Below are positions 59,988 to 64,000 of a DNA stretch of 64,000 nucleotides, in pieces; positions within the stretch are counted from its first letter, which is position 1; every line of letters starts with the position of its first letter. The position numbers and the translations under genes are program-made. The notes beneath the pieces are model-generated. The model saw nothing but the letters and a program-made list of their open reading frames with translations, was not told the DNA's origin and searched no databases. The DNA is from Actinomadura craniellae (GTDB taxonomy: Bacteria; Actinomycetota; Actinomycetes; Streptosporangiales; Streptosporangiaceae), in contig NZ_QLYX01000007.1 of assembly GCF_003289645.1 (NCBI RefSeq), positions 124,001-188,000 on the forward strand, given 5' to 3'.

Positions 59988-60179
59988 ATGCTCGCGACCG
60001 TAGCGGCGATCATCTTCGCCCTTGCGCTGCTCTTCGACCTGGCCGACATCTCGTCGGACGCGTTCAACTACGCCACGCTCGTCACGCTCGGGCTACTGTT
60101 CCTGGCCCTGCACCTGGCCGGGTTCGGCACCGCCACCGGCACCACCGCGGGCAGCCGGAACTGGCGCCGCCGCCGCTGA
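59988..60179 (+). CDS. Small two-helix membrane protein
   Basis: The 63-residue product has two hydrophobic helices (about residues 2-18 and 28-45) and a basic tail ending RNWRRRR. GGAGG lies 6 bases before the ATG. No function is known. The 153-base gap before it includes a long hairpin (GCGGCCT at 59837-59843 and AGGCCGC at 59875-59881) followed by a T-rich run that may end helY transcription. Confidence 0.65.
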   Translation: MLATVAAIIFALALLFDLADISSDAFNYATLVTLGLLFLALHLAGFGTATGTTAGSRNWRRRR

Positions 60180-60257
60180 CGCGACCGGCGATCGGCGCGT
60201 CCGGGCCGGCCCCGCACCGGACCCGGACGCGCCCGCACCGGCCGCGCGGGCCGGTGG

Positions 60258-60965
60258 TCAGGAGCCGACCCGCCCGTCGGCCAGAGCGCTCAACCCGGGC
60301 CGGTCGAGCACGGTGATCCGGCGCCAGCCGGTCCGGACCAGCCCGCGCCGCCGCCAGTCCTGCAGCGCCCGGGCGACGGTCTCCCGGGACGCGCCGACCC
60401 AGCTGCCCAACTCCTGCTGGGACAGCGGAGGACTGATCTCGATCCCGCCGCCCGCACCCGTCCGGGCATAGGAGTCCGACAGCTCCGACAGGTCGAACAG
60501 CAGCCGCGCCAGCCGCTGCGCCCCGCTGCTGGAGGCCCGCTCCTGCAACCGGCGGTCGGCGTCATCCAGCCGCCGCACCACATTGCTGCTGACCAGTTGC
60601 AGCGCGGCGGGGTGCTCGCGAAGGAACACGTTGAACCGCGCGGAGGGCACCACCAGGGCACGAATGGTGTTCAGCGCCGTCACGGTGGCCGAGCGGTGCC
60701 GATGTCCGATCGTCGCCATCTCACCGACCAGGTCGCCGGGCCCCCGCACGGCCAGCACCACGGTGGACCCGTCCGCCCCGGTGACGGTCACCTTGGCCCA
60801 GCCGTCCCGGATGACGATGATGTGGTCGGACGCCTCGCCCTGGTGGCACAGCGCCGTCCGGGCCGTGAAGGTCCGGGGCCGGGAGATGCCGAGCAGGGCC
60901 TGCTGTTCGGCGGGCCCGAGCGAGCGCCAGAAGCCGCCGTGCGGCCGGTGGTTCCTTTCCGTCAC
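60258..60965 (-). CDS. Crp/Fnr family transcriptional regulator
   Basis: A 235-residue regulator with a cyclic-nucleotide-binding-like domain (about residues 20-130) and a C-terminal winged helix (LSQQELGSWVGASRETVARALQDW). The phosphate-binding region GDLVGEMATIGHRHRSATVTAL resembles that of cAMP binders, though the ligand is unproven. GTG 60965 is chosen as the start of the conserved part; no strong ribosome site is seen, and the frame remains open upstream. Confidence 0.88.
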   Translation of the reverse strand: MTERNHRPHGGFWRSLGPAEQQALLGISRPRTFTARTALCHQGEASDHIIVIRDGWAKVTVTGADGSTVVLAVRGPGDLVGEMATIGHRHRSATVTALNTIRALVVPSARFNVFLREHPAALQLVSSNVVRRLDDADRRLQERASSSGAQRLARLLFDLSELSDSYARTGAGGGIEISPPLSQQELGSWVGASRETVARALQDWRRRGLVRTGWRRITVLDRPGLSALADGRVGS

Positions 60966-61085
60966 GGATGATCCGCTTTCCCCTGAGCCCTCGGTGCGGA
61001 GGGAGACTCCTCGCGCGGCGGTCCGGATCGGAGGGAAGCCGGCGCCCGCGGCAAGGGGGGAGTAGGGCGGTGAACCCAGTGCCCC

Positions 61086-61119
61086 GGGCACCGGCGCCGG
61101 TGCCACGCCGATCCGGATC
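61086..61119. promoter_or_regulatory. Two adjacent perfect palindromes
   Basis: GGCACCGGCGCCGGTGCC (61086-61103) and CGATCCGGATCG (61108-61119) lie 4 bases apart, 121-154 bases upstream of the Crp-type gene start. They may be operators. Confidence 0.4.
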
Positions 61120-61258
61120 GACGTGCGTCACTTACTCGCATGCTGGGCGGTGACCGGGGCGCTGTCTATGTCATCTCACACACAACGGCACATGATGTCC
61201 GATCAGGAGTCAGGTCGCGCCGCGCAGTCGGTGCCCATCATGCTCACCCGCCGCATGA

Positions 61259-61307
61259 GCCGCTCGTCCCTCACGGACCGCTCCGCTCGCTCCCTCGGCT
61301 CAGCGCG
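61259..61307. repeat. Direct repeat, copy 1 (49 bp)
   Basis: Identical to 61347-61395, with a period of 88 bases. This copy lies in non-coding DNA. Confidence 0.85.
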
Positions 61308-61346
61308 TGTTCACCGCCGCCTTCGCCTCGTTCACTCGCTGCGCGG

Positions 61347-61395
61347 GCCGCTCGTCCCTCACGGACCGCTCCGCTCGCTCCCTCGGCTCAGCGCG
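61347..61395. repeat. Direct repeat, copy 2 (49 bp)
   Basis: Identical to 61259-61307. This copy covers the stop codon and the last 11 or so codons of the exonuclease gene. Confidence 0.85.
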
Positions 61396-62291
61396 GAGCG
61401 CAGGCGGGTCACCGGGCCGTCGAGGCCCCACTTTTCGGCCAGTGCCGACAGCGCGGCGGGGTCGCGCGGGGTGGCCGGCAGCCGGTCGTCGAGGTCGTCG
61501 AGGGCCGGTCCGGTGATGTCGGTGACGACCCGCACCACGGTTCCGGCAGCGGCCAGGTACTCGCGCGCCGCCGCCAGCTTGGCCCGGCTGCCCGGCGGGA
61601 AGCCGTCCGTGCGGCCCGCGTCCAATGCCGCCAGGACGTCCTCGACGGAGCCGAACCGGGTGATCAGCGTGGCGGCGGTCTTGTCGCCCACCCCCGGCAC
61701 CCCGGGCAGCCCGTCGCTGGGGTCGCCGCGCAGGGTGGCGTAGTCGGCGTAGCCGCGGCCGGGGATGCCGTACTTGGCGGCCACCTCCTGCTCGCCCATC
61801 ACCTGCAGGTTGCGCACGCCACGGGCGGTGTAGAGGACATGCACCGGCACCCGGTCGTCGACGAGCTGGAACAGGTCGCGGTCGCCGGTGACGATGTCGA
61901 CCGGGGCGCCGGCCCGGGCGGTGAGCGTCCCGATCACGTCGTCGGCCTCGTAGCCGGGCACGCCCAGCCGGGCCAGGCCGGCGGCGTCGAGGACCGCGTC
62001 GATGAGCGGCAACTGCGGGCCGAGGGTGTCGGGGACCTGGTCGCCGCCGTCCGCCGCGACCCGGTGCGCCTTGTAGGAGGGCAGCGCAGCCACCCGGAAC
62101 TGCGGCCGCCAGTCGGCGTCCATGCAGCACACCAGCCGGTCCGGGCCCCGGTCGGTGACCAGCCGGGCGATCATGTCGATCAGCCCGCGCACCGCGTTCA
62201 CCGGTGTCCCGTCAGGCGCGGTGACCGACTCGGGCACGCCGAAGAAGGCGCGGAAGTACAGCGACGGCGTGTCCAGAAGCATCAACCCCAT
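61359..62291 (-). CDS. 5'-3' exonuclease (flap nuclease family)
   Basis: A stand-alone 310-residue nuclease related to the N-terminal domain of DNA polymerase I. It shows LLLDTPSLYFRAFFG, the acidic clusters CMDADWRPQ, GYEADDVIGT and VTGDRDLFQLV, and the helix-hairpin-helix GDPSDGLPGVPGVGDKTAA. It removes RNA primers or flaps. ATG 62291 is the best start at the edge of the conserved part. The last residues (ALSRGSERSGP) come from a duplicated 49-bp repeat. It is divergent from the peptidase gene. Confidence 0.93.
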   Translation of the reverse strand: MGLMLLDTPSLYFRAFFGVPESVTAPDGTPVNAVRGLIDMIARLVTDRGPDRLVCCMDADWRPQFRVAALPSYKAHRVAADGGDQVPDTLGPQLPLIDAVLDAAGLARLGVPGYEADDVIGTLTARAGAPVDIVTGDRDLFQLVDDRVPVHVLYTARGVRNLQVMGEQEVAAKYGIPGRGYADYATLRGDPSDGLPGVPGVGDKTAATLITRFGSVEDVLAALDAGRTDGFPPGSRAKLAAAREYLAAAGTVVRVVTDITGPALDDLDDRLPATPRDPAALSALAEKWGLDGPVTRLRSALSRGSERSGP

Positions 62292-62353
62292 GCGGCCATC
62301 GTCCCACCTTCCGACCCGCTCCGGGCGAGGTGCGCGCGGTCGGTGGCGGCGGC

Positions 62354-62359
62354 TAGATT
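62354..62359 (+). promoter_or_regulatory. -10 box TAGATT, leaderless peptidase gene
   Basis: TAGATT is followed by 7 bases and GTG 62367. Confidence 0.5.
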
Positions 62360-62366
62360 GGCGGGC

Positions 62367-63509
62367 GTGAACGCGCATGTGACAGCAGGTATGACGGGAA
62401 GCACGGCGGAGCTGTACCCCCCGGAGCGGGTCGCCCGGGTCCGGGAGGCCACCGCGGCGGCGGGGCTGGGGGCGCTGCTCCTGACGCCCGGGCCTGATCT
62501 GCGTTACGTGACCGGCTACGACGCCATCCAGTTGGAGCGGCTGACCTGCCTGGTGGTGCCCGCCGCCGGTGACCCCTTCCTGGTGGTGCCCCGGCTGGAG
62601 CTGGCCGCGGCGCAAGCCTCGCCGGCCGGGCGGCTGAACATGGAGATGGTCGCCTGGGACGAGACGGACGACCCGTTCGCCCTGGTCGCGTCCCGGCTGC
62701 CCGCCGGGGTGGACCGGGTGGCGGTGGCCGACCGGATGTGGGCGGTGATGGCGCTGCGCTTCCGCGCGGCCCTGCCGGGCGCCGAGCAGGTGCCCGCCGG
62801 TCAGGTGCTGCGCGGGTTGCGGATGCGCAAGAGCCCGGCCGAGGTGGCCGCGCTGCGTGAGGCCGGCGCCGCGATCGACCGCGTGCACCGGCGGGTGCCC
62901 GAGCTGCTGCGCCCGGGGCGGACCGAACGCGAGGTCGGCCGGGACATCGCCGAGGCCATCCTCGCCGAGGGGCACGCCACGGTCGACTTCGTCATCGTGG
63001 GCTCCGGGCCGAACGCGGCCAGCCCGCACCACGAGCTGTCCGACCGGGTGATCGAGCCGGGTGACCCGGTGGTGGTCGACATCGGCGGAGCCATGCCCAG
63101 CGGCTACTGCTCCGACGAGACCCGCACCTACTGCGTGGGCGCGCCGCCGGCGGACTTCCTGGCCTACTACGAGGTGCTGCGCGAGGCGCAGCGGGCGGCC
63201 TGCGCGGCGGTGCGGCCCGGGGTGACGCCCGAGTCCGTGGACGCCGCCGCCCGCGACCTGATCGCTGCGGCGGGCTTCGGGGAGTTCTTCGTGCACCGCA
63301 CCGGGCACGGGATCGGCCTGGAAACGCACGAGGAGCCCTACATTGTCGCGGGCAACACCGAGCCGCTGGCCGCGGGCATGGCCTTCTCGGTCGAGCCCGG
63401 CATCTACCCGGGGGCGCACGGGGCGCGGATCGAGGACATCGTCGTCTGCACCGAGGACGGCCACGAGTCGATGAACGCGGTCGACCGGGCGCTGGTCGTC
63501 ATCGACTGA
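62367..63509 (+). CDS. Xaa-Pro peptidase (M24 family)
   Basis: A 380-residue M24 metallopeptidase, aminopeptidase-P/prolidase type. It has a creatinase-like N-terminal domain (about residues 1-150) and a pita-bread domain with the five metal ligands: Asp in VVVDIGG, Asp in CSDETRT, His in RTGHGIG, Glu in SVEPGIY and Glu in RIEDIV. It removes residues from peptides with proline in second place. The GTG start is supported by the TAGATT box. A hairpin follows. Confidence 0.94.
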   Translation: MNAHVTAGMTGSTAELYPPERVARVREATAAAGLGALLLTPGPDLRYVTGYDAIQLERLTCLVVPAAGDPFLVVPRLELAAAQASPAGRLNMEMVAWDETDDPFALVASRLPAGVDRVAVADRMWAVMALRFRAALPGAEQVPAGQVLRGLRMRKSPAEVAALREAGAAIDRVHRRVPELLRPGRTEREVGRDIAEAILAEGHATVDFVIVGSGPNAASPHHELSDRVIEPGDPVVVDIGGAMPSGYCSDETRTYCVGAPPADFLAYYEVLREAQRAACAAVRPGVTPESVDAAARDLIAAAGFGEFFVHRTGHGIGLETHEEPYIVAGNTEPLAAGMAFSVEPGIYPGAHGARIEDIVVCTEDGHESMNAVDRALVVID

Positions 63510-63525
63510 AACGCTCGCGAACGCC

Positions 63526-63552
63526 ACAGGGGTCCCGTTTTGGGGCCCCTGT
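63526..63552 (+). terminator. Terminator after the peptidase gene
   Basis: ACAGGGGTCCC (63526-63536) pairs with GGGGCCCCTGT (63542-63552) with one G-T pair and a GTTTT loop, 17 bases after the stop. Confidence 0.65.
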
Positions 63553-63688
63553 CGCGTATGTGGAGCCCGATGCGCGGAGTTGTCACGGGGGTGCGCCCTG
63601 ACGCGGGTCTTTTTCGGTCGATGCTCACAAGGTGCCCTGACCGTGAAATAACGATCTCTTCACAAAGCATCGGTTGATCACCTGACGC

Positions 63689-63718
63689 TTGCAGTCATTC
63701 CGTGACGAGGGGTACGAC
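63689..63718 (+). promoter_or_regulatory. Candidate promoter of the sugar-ABC ATPase gene
   Basis: TTGCAG (63689-63694) and TACGAC (63713-63718) have an 18-base spacer. The dyad CCGAA-N6-TTCGG at 63735-63750 lies just downstream and could be an operator. Confidence 0.35.
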
Positions 63719-63788
63719 CGTTAGGCGTGTTCCCCCGAAGTTACGTTCGGATGTCCCCGCGGTTGCGGAAGAGCGTGAAGGAGACGTC

Positions 63789-64000
63789 GTGGCACAGGTC
63801 GTCCTGAGCAACGTGGGGAAGGTCTACCCCGACGGCACCCGCGCCGTGGGCGGTCTCGACCTTGATATCGCCCACGGGGAGTTCCTCGTCCTGGTCGGCC
63901 CGTCCGGCTGCGGCAAGACCACCGCGCTGCGCATGGTCGCCGGGCTCGAGGACATCTCCGAGGGAGAGGTCCGGATCGGCGACCGGGTGGTCAACCGGGT
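63789..64000 (+). CDS. Sugar ABC transporter ATP-binding protein (UgpC/MsiK type), 3' end outside the window
   Basis: The first 70 residues are visible: an opening [18 protein letters not shown] and Walker [10 protein letters not shown], followed by [18 protein letters not shown]. This is typical of ATPases that power carbohydrate importers and, in Streptomyces (MsiK), serve several of them. GTG 63789 has AAGGAG about 5 bases upstream. The remaining three quarters of the gene lie beyond base 64000. Confidence 0.9.
   Translation, partial: MAQVVLSNVGKVYPDGTRAVGGLDLDIAHGEFLVLVGPSGCGKTTALRMVAGLEDISEGEVRIGDRVVNR

Larger units (their letters stand above)
60966..61358. other. 393-base non-coding region between crp-like and exonuclease genes
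   Basis: It contains two perfect palindromes (61086-61103 and 61108-61119) and the first copy of a 49-bp direct repeat (61259-61307). No gene is convincing. Confidence 0.55.

Overview
The window is a contiguous piece of a very high G+C actinobacterial chromosome. The complete Pup-proteasome locus, the mycothiol ligase MshC, TatA/TatC, twin WYL regulators and an InhA-type enoyl reductase, with GTG starts and strong G/C third positions, point to the Streptosporangiales (an Actinomadura/Thermomonospora-like organism). The species is inference. No rRNA, tRNA, insertion sequence, prophage or CRISPR array was found.

Layout. 1-6.1 kb: 3' end of selA, then selB, rtcB, moaA and a mobA-DUF6457 fusion. 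Selenocysteine and molybdopterin-dinucleotide genes side by side suggest a selenocysteine formate dehydrogenase locus just outside the window (inference). 6.1-10 kb: small zinc-ribbon protein, DUF3099 membrane protein, dodecin, and the TldE/TldD protease pair. 10.1-14.3 kb: fabG-fabI, a RecD2-like protein that has lost its ATPase motifs, and an aldo/keto reductase. 14.5-18.7 kb: phosphatase, DUF3090 and SCO1664-type kinase-fold genes, an NRDE protein, and mshC. 18.7-26 kb: MpaB-type oxygenase, PAC2 protein, universal stress protein, metH, a HAD phosphatase and a small membrane protein. 26.4-32.7 kb: a five-gene oligopeptide ABC importer. 32.7-38.3 kb, minus strand: histidine kinase, response regulator and a MacB/FtsX-type ABC system.

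38.3-60.2 kb is the proteasome neighbourhood: RecB-like nuclease, site-2 protease, TrmI, Mpa, Dop, Pup, an inserted double endonuclease-VII gene, an inserted minus-strand gene of unknown function, PrcB, PrcA, PafA, FKBP lipoprotein, DUF3866, PafB, PafC, TatA, TatC and the helicase HelY. Mpa recruits pupylated proteins and feeds them to PrcBA, PafA attaches Pup, Dop removes it, and PafBC is the DNA-damage regulator. 60.2-64 kb: Crp-type regulator, 5'-3' exonuclease, Xaa-Pro peptidase and the start of a sugar-ABC ATPase.

The most notable observations are the low-G+C double endonuclease VII gene and its convergent unknown neighbour splitting pup from prcB; a near-identical promoter element shared by mpa and prcB; an internal ribosome-binding site that could make the DUF6457 domain separately; the degenerate RecD2 protein; a 15-bp hairpin inside the peptide-transport operon; and eighteen genes whose start codon lies 6-8 nt after a TAnnnT box, i.e. 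probable leaderless transcripts. These boxes also settle several start codons.
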